37,531 nucleotides of DNA from Nocardia vinacea NBRC 16497 (GCF_000308835.1 NZ_BAGN01000147.1:1-37531), one strand, 5' to 3'; counted from the stretch's first letter, positions 13,028-20,035 are shown. Translations and numbers: made by a program. The notes: a model not told the origin generated them from the sequence alone.

Positions 13028-13064
13028 GACTCCACCTCGCTGACACTCGCTCCGGCGAGCCGGT

Positions 13065-13700
13065 TCACTGCGCTTCCTCCTGATGCAAGTAGACGCCGTC
13101 GCGGCCGTCGTGTTCGGTGAGCAATACGGAAATGTCCTCGCTGCGGGAGGTCGGCACGTTCTTGCCGACGAAATCTGCGCGGATGGGGAGTTCGCGATGG
13201 CCGCGGTCGATGAGCACCGCGAGTTGGACGGCGCGGGGCCGGCCGAGATCGCGCAGACCGTCGAGGGCGGAGCGCACGGTGCGGCCGGAGAAGAGCACGT
13301 CGTCGACCAGGACCACGAGTGCGTCCTCGATGCCGCCCTCGGGCACCGAGGTCCGCTCGAGCGGGCGGTGCGGTCGGCTGCGGAGATCGTCGCGATAGAG
13401 GGTGATGTCGAGCGAGCCGAGTGCCGGGCGGACGCCGGAGAACTCCTCGATCTTATCGGTGAGTCGCGCGGCCAGAGTGGTGCCGCGGGTCGGAATGCCG
13501 ATCAGCACCACGCGCGGTGCGTCCGGCTCGCCCGCATCGAGGGCGGTCTTTTCGATGATCTGATGCGCGATACGCGCGATGGTCCGGCCGACGTCGGAGG
13601 GAGACAGCAATTCGCGTCCCGCACTCACCCACTCCGGGGTGTGTCGCTGCGACGTTTCGGCAGCGCCGGACTTGGCGGCCCGTTCCTCGGGCACAGCCAT
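13065..13700 (-). CDS. pyrR: PyrR, pyrimidine operon RNA-binding regulator
   Basis: PyrR binds uridine nucleotides and pyr leader RNA to repress the pyr operon, and has weak uracil phosphoribosyltransferase activity. The 211-residue protein has the PRPP loop [13 protein letters not shown] and the family stretches [22 protein letters not shown] and [11 protein letters not shown]. About 25 N-terminal residues precede the usual core. The ATG at 13700 has a very strong ribosome-binding site, GGAAGGAGGT, which can be folded into a leader hairpin. It heads the operon; 37 bp separate its stop from the first repeat-encoded GTG. Confidence 0.96.
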   Translation of the reverse strand: MAVPEERAAKSGAAETSQRHTPEWVSAGRELLSPSDVGRTIARIAHQIIEKTALDAGEPDAPRVVLIGIPTRGTTLAARLTDKIEEFSGVRPALGSLDITLYRDDLRSRPHRPLERTSVPEGGIEDALVVLVDDVLFSGRTVRSALDGLRDLGRPRAVQLAVLIDRGHRELPIRADFVGKNVPTSRSEDISVLLTEHDGRDGVYLHQEEAQ

Positions 13701-13703
13701 ACC

Positions 13704-13732
13704 GACCTCCTTCCCCGCCTCACCGGACGGTC
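13704..13732 (-). promoter_or_regulatory. PyrR-type RNA hairpin over the pyrR ribosome-binding site
   Basis: On the minus strand GACC-G-UCC (13732 to 13725) can pair with GGA-GGUC (13710 to 13704), a 7-bp stem with one bulged G, leaving a 14-base loop. The 5' arm and loop contain UCCGGUGAGGC, which fits the known PyrR-binding consensus UCCNGNGAGGY. The 3' arm is the ribosome-binding site itself. This fits PyrR-dependent translational repression, as reported for mycobacteria, and not transcription attenuation, since no terminator is seen in the leader. Confidence 0.7.
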
Positions 13733-13758
13733 CGTTAAAGGATGTCTTTACGGCATGC

Positions 13759-13788
13759 AGCCTAGCAGCGCCGTTTGCACCGCTTTAA
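13759..13788 (-). promoter_or_regulatory. Candidate pyrR promoter
   Basis: On the minus strand TTAAAG (13788-13783) and TAGGCT (13764-13759) are 18 bp apart and could be the -35 and -10 boxes of the pyr operon, giving a leader of about 50 bases that includes the PyrR hairpin. A small dyad TAAAG/CTTTA lies at 13736-13750 in that leader. The assignment rests on spacing and the TANNNT form only. Confidence 0.4.
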
Positions 13789-13853
13789 CCAGGCATATCC
13801 CGCTGTGAGCGGGGCCACGCGCGGTTCGGGACACTCCGGGCATTCCGGGAGGT

Positions 13854-14720
13854 TCACGCTTCGCGGACCGCGATGACGACTCCGATGTCCGGATCGTGCA
13901 CAGCGACGGGCCGGTCCAGTGCGGCGACCATATCGTCCCAGCTACGGAATTCGGTATGCCAGCCGTTTTCGTCCAGCCAGGTTCTGGCGTCGGCGTCGGC
14001 GCCGAGGCCGGTGCGCGGGCGATCCGTGCCGTCGTCACCACGGACCAGGCGTTTGAGTTCGGCGTACGGCCGGGCATTTTCGTCGACGGCGAAGCGGCTG
14101 ACGCCGAAACGGCTTCCCGGAGCGGATAATTCGGTCAGGGTGGTGACCACGTGCAAAGCGTGTTCGTGGGTCAGGTAGCCCAGGACGCCCTCGTCTACCC
14201 AGTGCGTCGGCAGGTCCGGCCGAAATCCGTGCTCCCCGAGCAGCTTTGCCCAGTCTTCGCGCAGATCGATGGCGAGCACCGCGCGGCCGCAGCGAGGTTC
14301 CGCATGTGCCGCGGCGAGGACCGGCTCCTTGAATGCGAAGAGCTCCGGCAGATCGATCTCGAATACTCGAACGTCGGCGGGTAGAGCCATGCGGAATGCC
14401 CTGGTGTCCAAGCCGGCACCGATCAGCACGATCTGGCGTATCCCCTTTTCGACCGCCTCGGCGACGCGGTCGTCGACGAGCCGGACACCGACCGTGCGGC
14501 CTTCGAAGAACATGTCCGCGACCTCTTCCAGCCGCGCCCAGCGCTCGGCTCCGCCGTCGATATCGCAGTAGGCGCGGCGTGCAGCGTCGACGAACAGCTG
14601 CGCGAGCGGATCGTCGTACAGGCGGTCCGGGCCCACGGATTCCCTCGCCCGGATGATCGCGACACCGATCGCGGTCAATGCGACACCGGCCGTCGGCACC
14701 TTCGGATGCGTTTCGGTCAT
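13854..14720 (-). CDS. SAM-dependent methyltransferase, TIGR00027 family
   Basis: This 288-residue protein is a class I methyltransferase of the leucine-carboxyl-methyltransferase-like TIGR00027 group that is expanded in mycobacteria and nocardiae. It shows the N-terminal TAIGVAIIRARES and YDDPLAQLF, the SAM-binding VLIGAGLDTRAFRM near residue 95, the acidic EIDLPE that follows, and WVDEGVLGYLT. The substrate is unknown. The ATG is preceded by GGGGAGG. It diverges from a TetR gene across a 104-bp gap that holds a 17-bp inverted repeat, so that regulator probably controls it. Confidence 0.88.
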   Translation of the reverse strand: MTETHPKVPTAGVALTAIGVAIIRARESVGPDRLYDDPLAQLFVDAARRAYCDIDGGAERWARLEEVADMFFEGRTVGVRLVDDRVAEAVEKGIRQIVLIGAGLDTRAFRMALPADVRVFEIDLPELFAFKEPVLAAAHAEPRCGRAVLAIDLREDWAKLLGEHGFRPDLPTHWVDEGVLGYLTHEHALHVVTTLTELSAPGSRFGVSRFAVDENARPYAELKRLVRGDDGTDRPRTGLGADADARTWLDENGWHTEFRSWDDMVAALDRPVAVHDPDIGVVIAVREA

Positions 14721-14741
14721 TACTGCCTCCCCAATAGATAA

Positions 14742-14806
14742 CTTGTCGCCCGGCTAGTAATTCGGGCACAGCGAAGACGCTAGGCTTCCACTAGCCGGTC
14801 GTCAAG
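14742..14806. promoter_or_regulatory. Inverted-repeat operator between the methyltransferase and TetR genes
   Basis: CTTGTCGCCCGGCTAGT (14742-14758) and ACTAGCCGGTCGTCAAG (14790-14806) are inverted repeats with 15 of 17 matches, centres 48 bp apart. They lie in the 104-bp divergent gap, one near each gene start, as expected for two binding sites of the neighbouring TetR-type regulator. Confidence 0.6.
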
Positions 14807-14824
14807 CAAAGGAGGAAGAGCGCC

Positions 14825-15379
14825 ATGGACGGACGTCGCAGCGATACGCGTGAGCGGATTCGTACTGTCGCGATGGAATTGTTCTCCGAGCTCGGCTACG
14901 AGAAGACCTCCCTGCGCGAGATCGCCGACCGCCTCGGCGTCACCAAAGCCGCGCTGTACTACCACTTCCGCACCAAGGAAGACATCGTCGCGAGCCTCTC
15001 CGACGACCTGCGCCGCGGCATCGACGACATCGCGACCTGGGCGGAGAGCGCCCCACCCGGCATGGAACGAGCCAACGAAATCCTCAGCCGCTACGGCGCG
15101 CTGCTGCACGGCATCGGCCGCAGCATGGTCCGCTTCTGGCACGAGAACCAGCCGGCCTTCCGCCAGCTCGACTTCGGCTCGAGCATGCGCTATCAGTTCC
15201 GCGTGCTCGCCGATCTGATGGCCGGTCCGGACCAGCCGCCGCTCGCCGTCTTCCGCGCGCGCGAGGCCCTGCTCGCCATCAGCTGGAGCACCGCCATGAT
15301 GGGCGATCTTCCGCTCACCGACGACGAGTGCTACGCCGCGGCCGTCGATATCGCGCGAGACATTCTCACCAAGAATTGA
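14825..15379 (+). CDS. TetR/AcrR-family transcriptional regulator
   Basis: The 184-residue protein has a typical TetR N-terminal DNA-binding domain: residues 8-55 with RERIRTVAMELFSELGYEKT, REIADRLGVTKAALYYHF and RTKEDI. The C-terminal ligand domain (about 60-184) is divergent and gives no clue to the ligand. The ATG has an excellent ribosome-binding site, AGGAGGAAGAGCGCC. It is divergent from the TIGR00027 methyltransferase gene and probably represses it and itself through the inverted repeat in between. Confidence 0.93.
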   Translation: MDGRRSDTRERIRTVAMELFSELGYEKTSLREIADRLGVTKAALYYHFRTKEDIVASLSDDLRRGIDDIATWAESAPPGMERANEILSRYGALLHGIGRSMVRFWHENQPAFRQLDFGSSMRYQFRVLADLMAGPDQPPLAVFRAREALLAISWSTAMMGDLPLTDDECYAAAVDIARDILTKN

Positions 15380-15394
15380 ATGGCCGTTTCTCGC

Positions 15395-15423
15395 TAGCAC
15401 ATATGTTCGATAGCGCGTAGATT
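15395..15423 (+). promoter_or_regulatory. LexA-like SOS box and leaderless promoter of the alkB-like gene
   Basis: TAGCACATATGTTCGA at 15395-15410 matches the actinobacterial LexA box TCGAACNNNNGTTCGA at all but two fixed positions. TAGATT at 15418-15423 is a TANNNT -10 box seven bases before the ATG, the spacing expected for a leaderless transcript; there is no ribosome-binding site. LexA bound here would cover the -35 area, so the gene is probably induced by DNA damage. Confidence 0.65.
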
Positions 15424-15430
15424 CGACGGC

Positions 15431-16057
15431 ATGCCGACACCGCTGCAGGGATCATTACTCGACGGGTTCGGAGACATCGAGGTGTGCGGGTTCGATGGCG
15501 TGCGCCGGACGGCGTTGAGTCATGGAGCCTGGGTGGACGTGCTGCCCGGATGGCTGTCGGGGGCGGATGTGCTGTTCGAACGGTTGGTGGACCGAGTGCC
15601 GTGGCAGGCGGAGCGGCGGCCGATGTACGACCGGGTGGTGGATGTGCCGCGGTTGCTGTGTTTCTACGGGGAGGGCGCGGAGTTACCGGATCCAGCGTTG
15701 GACGAGGCACGGGATGCACTGACCGCGCACTACCGCGAGGAACTCGGTGAACCGTTCCGCACAGCCGGGTTGTGCTACTACCGCGACGGACGCGACAGCG
15801 TGGCCTGGCACGGCGATACCTTCGGGCGCGGCGCGACCGACGACACCATGGTCGCCATCGTTTCGATCGGTGCGCCGCGAGCGCTGCTGCTGCGACCGCG
15901 CGGTGGCGGCGCGAGTCTTCGATTTCAGGTGGGACATGGCGATCTGCTGGTCATGGGGGGCTCATGCCAGCGCACCTGGGAACATGCCGTACCGAAGACG
16001 CGCAGACCGGCCGGGCCGCGAATCAGCATTCAATTTCGACCGCGAGGCGTGCGCTGA
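15431..16057 (+). CDS. AlkB-family Fe(II)/2-oxoglutarate dioxygenase
   Basis: AlkB-type enzymes reverse alkyl lesions such as 1-methyladenine and 3-methylcytosine by oxidative demethylation. The 208-residue protein has the iron ligands His127-x-Asp129 (SVAWHGD) and His185 (TWEHAVP), and the AlkB signature Arg197-x5-Arg203 (RISIQFR) that binds 2-oxoglutarate. The usual NxY motif before the HxD reads CYYRDG, with Cys for Asn. The start is fixed by a leaderless-type promoter ending seven bases before the ATG. It follows the TetR gene by 51 bp but has its own promoter and a LexA-like box, in keeping with a repair role. Confidence 0.9.
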   Translation: MPTPLQGSLLDGFGDIEVCGFDGVRRTALSHGAWVDVLPGWLSGADVLFERLVDRVPWQAERRPMYDRVVDVPRLLCFYGEGAELPDPALDEARDALTAHYREELGEPFRTAGLCYYRDGRDSVAWHGDTFGRGATDDTMVAIVSIGAPRALLLRPRGGGASLRFQVGHGDLLVMGGSCQRTWEHAVPKTRRPAGPRISIQFRPRGVR

Positions 16058-16081
16058 CTATGCAGCGGCTACGACGGCTTA

Positions 16082-16109
16082 TTGACCTCAACCACGGTTG
16101 AGATAAGAA
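16082..16109 (+). promoter_or_regulatory. Dyad within the promoter of the SnoaL-like gene
   Basis: CTCAACC-AC-GGTTGAG at 16087-16102 is a perfect 7-bp dyad. It directly follows TTGAC (-35-like, 16082-16086) and is followed by GATAAG/TAAGAA (-10-like, 16102-16109). A dyad set between the two promoter boxes is typical of MerR-family activator sites, but no MerR gene is in the window. Confidence 0.5.
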
Positions 16110-16119
16110 GCTGATCTCC

Positions 16120-16566
16120 ATGAGCGCAACGACAATTCAGCCCGTAGTAGCGGACACCACGGTCGATCACACCGACGACATTGCGGCGATCGAGCAGATC
16201 ATCGCCAATGTCGAAACCGCGTACAACACCAATGATGCCGAACTGATGACCGCCGATTTCACCGCCAATGCGGCGGTGGTCAATGCGGTCGGTGCGCTCG
16301 TGATCGGGAAAGACGCACTGCTGGAGGCGAATCGGCAGGGGCTGGCGGGATTTCTGAAGGACCAGTATGTCCGCTACGAGGTCGCCGACATCGTATTCCT
16401 GCGGCCCGATATCGCGATCGCGCACAAGCTCGCCCGGGCGACCACGGCCGAGGGCAAGCTGATCGATATCGATCACGCGATGATCGCGCTGTACATCCTG
16501 GTCAAAGAGAACGGTCGGTGGTGGACCGCGGCCCGGCAGAACACACTGGTCCCGCAGACGAACTAG
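16120..16566 (+). CDS. SgcJ/EcaC-like (SnoaL/NTF2-fold) protein
   Basis: The 148-residue protein belongs to the NTF2-like superfamily, close to the SgcJ/EcaC group: DDIAAIEQIIANVETAYNTND, then MTADFTANAAVVNAVGALVIGKDAL, and the C-terminal strand WWTAARQNT. Members include small isomerases, hydrolases and proteins of unknown role linked to oxidative stress or natural products; the substrate cannot be read from the sequence. It has its own promoter with a dyad operator. It converges with the next gene, with only three bases between the two stops. Confidence 0.8.
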   Translation: MSATTIQPVVADTTVDHTDDIAAIEQIIANVETAYNTNDAELMTADFTANAAVVNAVGALVIGKDALLEANRQGLAGFLKDQYVRYEVADIVFLRPDIAIAHKLARATTAEGKLIDIDHAMIALYILVKENGRWWTAARQNTLVPQTN

Positions 16567-16569
16567 CCG

Positions 16570-17418
16570 TCAGTTCAGGGGCGCGGCGAGCCGTTCCTCG
16601 CGCGTCGGGAAGCGACGGCGGCGAACCGTCGCGCCGTGCGACCAGACGGCCCGCTGGACCTCCTCCATCGAGGCATGTCCGTCGAATCGGACGAGCACTT
16701 CGGCGCGGGCCTGACGTGCGATATTCACCTTCCGACGGTATTGCCGGAAAATCTGCACCTCGCCATTGCGGTCCTCGTCCAGGTATTCGTAATCCATGCC
16801 GTAGTAGGCGTAGGTCCCGAGAGTCGCGAGCGAGGTTGCCCAGGATCGCAGCTGATCACACGCACCGAAAATCGTGACCATGCCGCCGATGCGGTCGATC
16901 CGTTCCCATCCGGTCGGTATATCGGCGAAATTCCAGTCGCGCTCCCCCGGCCCCTTCGCGCGCCACTCCTGCAGCTGGGCCACCGCGGCATCCAGACCGA
17001 ATGTCTGCCAGCGAACCGTGCCCTGCGAACGGTCGCGGAACGGTAGTTGCCTACGCAGAGCGACGGCGGCGGCGCGGGTGAGGACGGTCAGGTCGGCGGG
17101 GACCAGCACAATCGGATCCGACGGCGCGGCGTCGAACGGATTGGGATCCAGATGCGCCGGATCGATGACCACGAGCGTGCCCGGCCGCCGCTGATAGGCC
17201 AGGCCCCACAGCAGTCGAGCCAGCATCCGCGCACCACGCCAATCGGAGAGCACATGCCAGGTCTCGTGGAAATGGTTGGTGGCGAAACGGAAATCGCTAC
17301 CGGGGCGCAGGCTCAGCACCGTATACACCCGACCGTCGAGCACCATGGTGCGTCGATGCAGTTTCGCCATATTGTCGGTGGCCGAACCGGGGCGCGGCCG
17401 TTTGTTCTGCGCGGCCAC
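16570..17418 (-). CDS. Hypothetical actinobacterial protein
   Basis: I do not recognise this 282-residue protein. It has no signal peptide or membrane segment. It has many Arg and Trp residues, with stretches HETWHVLSDWRGARMLARLLWGL and a long run of strands and helices up to RRRRFPTREERL at the end. The first stretch is followed by VVIDPAHLDPNPFD, which has some look of a nucleotide or phosphate-binding strand but no known motif. The start chosen is a GTG at 17418 with GGAGGTGA just upstream; the frame stays open to a GTG at 17472. It diverges from the HD-domain gene across 134 bp. Confidence 0.75.
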   Translation of the reverse strand: MAAQNKRPRPGSATDNMAKLHRRTMVLDGRVYTVLSLRPGSDFRFATNHFHETWHVLSDWRGARMLARLLWGLAYQRRPGTLVVIDPAHLDPNPFDAAPSDPIVLVPADLTVLTRAAAVALRRQLPFRDRSQGTVRWQTFGLDAAVAQLQEWRAKGPGERDWNFADIPTGWERIDRIGGMVTIFGACDQLRSWATSLATLGTYAYYGMDYEYLDEDRNGEVQIFRQYRRKVNIARQARAEVLVRFDGHASMEEVQRAVWSHGATVRRRRFPTREERLAAPLN

Positions 17419-17540
17419 GTTCACCTCCAGTTCTGCCTCGCGTGCATTCCAGGAGACCACGGCCGCCACCACGGGGCAACGGATTATTTTCGCGCGGTTG
17501 AACAGTGGTCCAGAGCACAGCGGGGCGCGGCCTCCACCGA

Positions 17541-17546
17541 TAGATT
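17541..17546 (+). promoter_or_regulatory. Leaderless -10 box of the HD-domain gene
   Basis: TAGATT lies six bases before the ATG at 17553, the position of a -10 box for a leaderless mRNA. There is no ribosome-binding site ahead of the ATG. The same hexamer and a similar spacing occur at the alkB-like gene, and a similar layout at pepQ. Confidence 0.5.
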
Positions 17547-17552
17547 GGCCAT

Positions 17553-18266
17553 ATGAGCAATCCTGGGGCGGGGGTTTTGGCCGTGATGCCGCTGCATACG
17601 ATCAGCGAGGTCTACGGCGAGAGCGGACTGCGCGAACGACTACTGCTGGAAATCGCCGAACTATCCGATACCGAACGGCTCACCGAGGCCTTGGACCTGG
17701 CTACCGAACTACACCGCGAGGATCGTTACGGCCGCGAACCATATCTGAGTCACCTACTGCGCGTTGCGATTCGGATCGTCAGCCACTACGAGGTGCGGGA
17801 CCCGGATGTCGTCGCGGCCGGGCTGCTGCACGATTCGGTCGAGGATCATCCGGTCGAACTGGCCGGCGCGCGTCCCGGTTCGCCTACCGATGCCGCCCTC
17901 GCCGAACTCTCGGCCCGGTTCGGCACCCGCGTCGCCGAACTCGTCGCCGCCGTCACCAATCCGGAACCGGATCCGGATAGCGATCGGCAAGCGCAATACC
18001 GCGAACACGTGGCGGCCAATCTCGATCGGGCGCCGTGGGCCCGCATTGTCAAACTCTCCGACTTCACCGACAACGGCGTCGGCATCCTCTACGCCGACGG
18101 ACCGGCGATGCGCAAACTCGCCACCAAGTACCGCCCGCTCACCGATATCTACCGCGACCTCGTCACCCGCCCGGATACCCCGCTCGCCGAGCACGTCAAA
18201 CGGCGTATCCTGCACCAGCTCGACAGCGCCGACGAACGTTTCGACGCCATTCTCGCCAGGGACTAG
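17553..18266 (+). CDS. HD-domain protein resembling (p)ppGpp hydrolases
   Basis: The 237-residue protein has the signature of the hydrolase half of RelA/SpoT proteins and of MESH1-type small alarmone hydrolases. His67 (PYLSHLLRVA), His93-Asp94 and Glu97-Asp98 (LLHDSVED) and Asp170...Asn174 (KLSDFTDN) match the metal-binding and catalytic positions. No synthetase domain is attached. It would be expected to cleave (p)ppGpp or a related nucleotide in the cytoplasm; this is inferred from the motifs. The stop overlaps that of the convergent TetR gene in a CTAG. It could also be an antitoxin-type hydrolase, but no small alarmone synthetase is next to it. Confidence 0.8.
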   Translation: MSNPGAGVLAVMPLHTISEVYGESGLRERLLLEIAELSDTERLTEALDLATELHREDRYGREPYLSHLLRVAIRIVSHYEVRDPDVVAAGLLHDSVEDHPVELAGARPGSPTDAALAELSARFGTRVAELVAAVTNPEPDPDSDRQAQYREHVAANLDRAPWARIVKLSDFTDNGVGILYADGPAMRKLATKYRPLTDIYRDLVTRPDTPLAEHVKRRILHQLDSADERFDAILARD

Positions 18267-18838
18267 GGCCCGCGCAGCACTGATTCGACAAGTTCACCAA
18301 CCGCTGCGAGCAGCCGTTCGGTCTCTCCCGCACGAGCCAGTCGCGGCACCTGTTCGCCACCCAATGCGCCCAACAGCAGTCTGCCGACCACCTCGGCATC
18401 CAGGTCCGGGCGGGCCTCACGCAACAGCGCGGTGATGTGCGCATCCCAGAATTCGTGGATTTCGGTGGCACGTGGATGCGGCGGTCCCTGCAGGTAGGCA
18501 ACCGTCACCTCGATGTTGTCGGTCATCATTCGCACGAAGCCGTCGAAGAAGGCCAGCAGTCGCTCCCCGGCCGGCGCCCCTGGACCCAGCGGCGGCGGTC
18601 CGCTCCGGACGGCATCCATCAAGGCGAAGGTGCTCTCGGCGATCATCTCGTGCAGTAATCCGGCGCGATTGCCGAAGCGGTGGAAGATCGTGCCCTTACC
18701 GACCCCGGCGGCCGCCGCGACGCGATCCATGGTGAGTGCGTCGGCGCCGTGTTCGGCGAGCAGCGCGGCCGTCGCGGCCAGGATCGCCTGCCGGTTACGC
18801 GCAGCATCCGCCCGTTCCCTCGGGCGTTCGTCTGTCAT
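18263..18838 (-). CDS. TetR-family transcriptional regulator
   Basis: The 191-residue protein has the TetR DNA-binding domain at residues 14-60: NRQAILAATAALLAEHGADAL, MDRVAAAAGVGKGTIFHRFGN and RAGLLHEM. The start at 18838 is chosen for GAAGGTGGCGG upstream; an earlier GTG at 18898 would place the start inside the operator. It is divergent from a quinone-reductase-like gene, with two matching operators and face-to-face promoters between them, so it very likely represses both. Confidence 0.92.
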   Translation of the reverse strand: MTDERPRERADAARNRQAILAATAALLAEHGADALTMDRVAAAAGVGKGTIFHRFGNRAGLLHEMIAESTFALMDAVRSGPPPLGPGAPAGERLLAFFDGFVRMMTDNIEVTVAYLQGPPHPRATEIHEFWDAHITALLREARPDLDAEVVGRLLLGALGGEQVPRLARAGETERLLAAVGELVESVLRGP

Positions 18839-18851
18839 TCCGCCACCTTCA

Positions 18852-18908
18852 TTGACAACTTGACCGCCGGTCCATATTGTTCGAGACATCTGGACCAACA
18901 GTCAAGTT
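18852..18908. promoter_or_regulatory. Divergent promoters with twin TetR-type operators
   Basis: AACTTGACCGCCGGTCCA (18857-18874) and TGGACCAACAGTCAAGTT (18891-18908) are inverted copies with 14 of 18 matches; each has an inner GAC...GTC dyad. For the plus-strand gene TTGACA (18852-18857) and TATTGT (18875-18880) are exactly 17 bp apart, and the first operator fills the spacer. On the minus strand TTGACT and AACAAT with an 18-bp spacer could serve the TetR gene. Confidence 0.75.
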
Positions 18909-18920
18909 ATGGAGTTATTG

Positions 18921-19889
18921 ATGAAGGCAATCGTAATGACGGGCGTCGGCGGACCCGAGGTCCTGGTCGCCCAGGATGTCGCCGTACCGCATCCGGGCCC
19001 CGGCGAACTGGTGATCCGCGCCGAGGCGATTCCGGTGCTGTTCCCGGAGACCAAACTGCGCTCAGGCGAGTTCCCGATGCCTGTCGAAACACCGGCGGTC
19101 TTCGGTTTCCAGGCCGCCGGAGCGGTCGTCGAGATCGGGGACGGCGTCGACCCGGCATTGCTCGGCAGACGGGTCACGGTGGCCACCGCAGGCTTCGGCT
19201 CCTACGCCGAATTCGTCTGCGCACCAGCACCTTCCGCGACCGTGATTCCGGCGGCTCTCTCGTCGGAAGACGCGGCGGCTGTCCTGATGGACGGATCGGT
19301 GGCACTGCCTCTGCTCGCGACCGCGGCGCTCACGGGCACCGAAACCGTCCTGATCGAAGCCGCCGCAACAGGAGTCGGCAGCGCACTCACCCAACTCGCC
19401 AAGGAATTCGGCGCCGCGCGCGTCATCGCAACCGCCGGCGGCCCGGAAAAGTCCACGCGGGCACTGGCATTGGGCGCGGACGAAGTCATCGACCACAACG
19501 CGCCGAACTGGCCGGCCCGTCTGCGCGAAACCCTCGACGGCACAACGCTCGACGTCGTCTTCGATTCCATCGGCGGCAGCACCGCCCGAGACCTGCTGGC
19601 AGCCATGACCCCGGTGCGCGGCCGAATCCTCAGCTACGGCTGGCTCTCCGGAGCCCCAGCCCAGATATCCACAACAGATCTACTCCCCAACGGCCTCACC
19701 CTCACCGCCTGCGCCGGCCCGGCCTGGCTCGCCGAGGTATCCCGCTCCGGCGCCGCTGCCCTCGACCGCGCCATCACCGGAACCCTCACTCCCCAAATCG
19801 ATTCCGTTCTCCCCCTCGACGAAGCCGCCAAAGCCCACCAGCTCATCGAGCAGCGCTCCCCCATCGGCAAGATCGTCCTGCGCCCCTGA
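18921..19889 (+). CDS. NADPH:quinone reductase-like oxidoreductase (MDR family)
   Basis: This 322-residue protein is a medium-chain dehydrogenase/reductase without the structural zinc Cys cluster, of the quinone-reductase type. It has the GroES-like N-terminal half (MKAIVMTGVGGPEVL, GRRVTVATAGFGSYAEF) and a Rossmann half with EAAATGVGSALTQLAK for NADPH. HRLIEQR-like AHQLIEQRSPIGKIVL ends the protein. The ATG at 18921 has GGAG seven bases upstream; an earlier ATG at 18909 overlaps the operator. The divergent TetR gene probably controls it in response to an electrophile or drug. Confidence 0.88.
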   Translation: MKAIVMTGVGGPEVLVAQDVAVPHPGPGELVIRAEAIPVLFPETKLRSGEFPMPVETPAVFGFQAAGAVVEIGDGVDPALLGRRVTVATAGFGSYAEFVCAPAPSATVIPAALSSEDAAAVLMDGSVALPLLATAALTGTETVLIEAAATGVGSALTQLAKEFGAARVIATAGGPEKSTRALALGADEVIDHNAPNWPARLRETLDGTTLDVVFDSIGGSTARDLLAAMTPVRGRILSYGWLSGAPAQISTTDLLPNGLTLTACAGPAWLAEVSRSGAAALDRAITGTLTPQIDSVLPLDEAAKAHQLIEQRSPIGKIVLRP

Positions 19890-19987
19890 CGCACCGCACA
19901 TACCCGACCCGCCGCGCCGCAGCCGTCCTCAAAAAGTGCCTTCGGGATCGAAATGATCTGTGGCCGTTGGTGTTTCCCGTGGAGCAT

Positions 19988-20016
19988 TCGGTGCGCGGAC
20001 TGCATTGTTGCACCGA
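19988..20016. terminator. Candidate bidirectional terminator
   Basis: TCGGTGC (19988-19994) and GCACCGA (20010-20016) form a 7-bp stem with a 15-base loop in the 146-bp gap between two convergent genes. There is no T-run, so the assignment is tentative. Confidence 0.35.
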
Positions 20017-20035
20017 GTGCATCCACCGGGCTGGG

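Larger units (their letters stand above)
12863..13049. repeat. 80-bp tandem repeat between pyrR and pyrB
   Basis: Units start at 12863, 12943 and 13023. The first two are full 80-bp copies that differ at two bases (GGCGC against GACAC near 12882 and 12962); the third matches for 27 bp. Each unit holds a short GC-rich hairpin CGGCC-TCC-GGCCG and the alternating GCTCACTACGCTCGCTCAC motif. On the minus strand every unit carries a GAGGTGGAG ribosome-binding sequence followed by GTG, so the repeat is built as a chain of start signals. Confidence 0.92.

Noticed and set aside
12863..13049. CRISPR-like array
   Set aside because: The 80-bp units are contiguous and contain no unique spacers; it is a plain tandem repeat.
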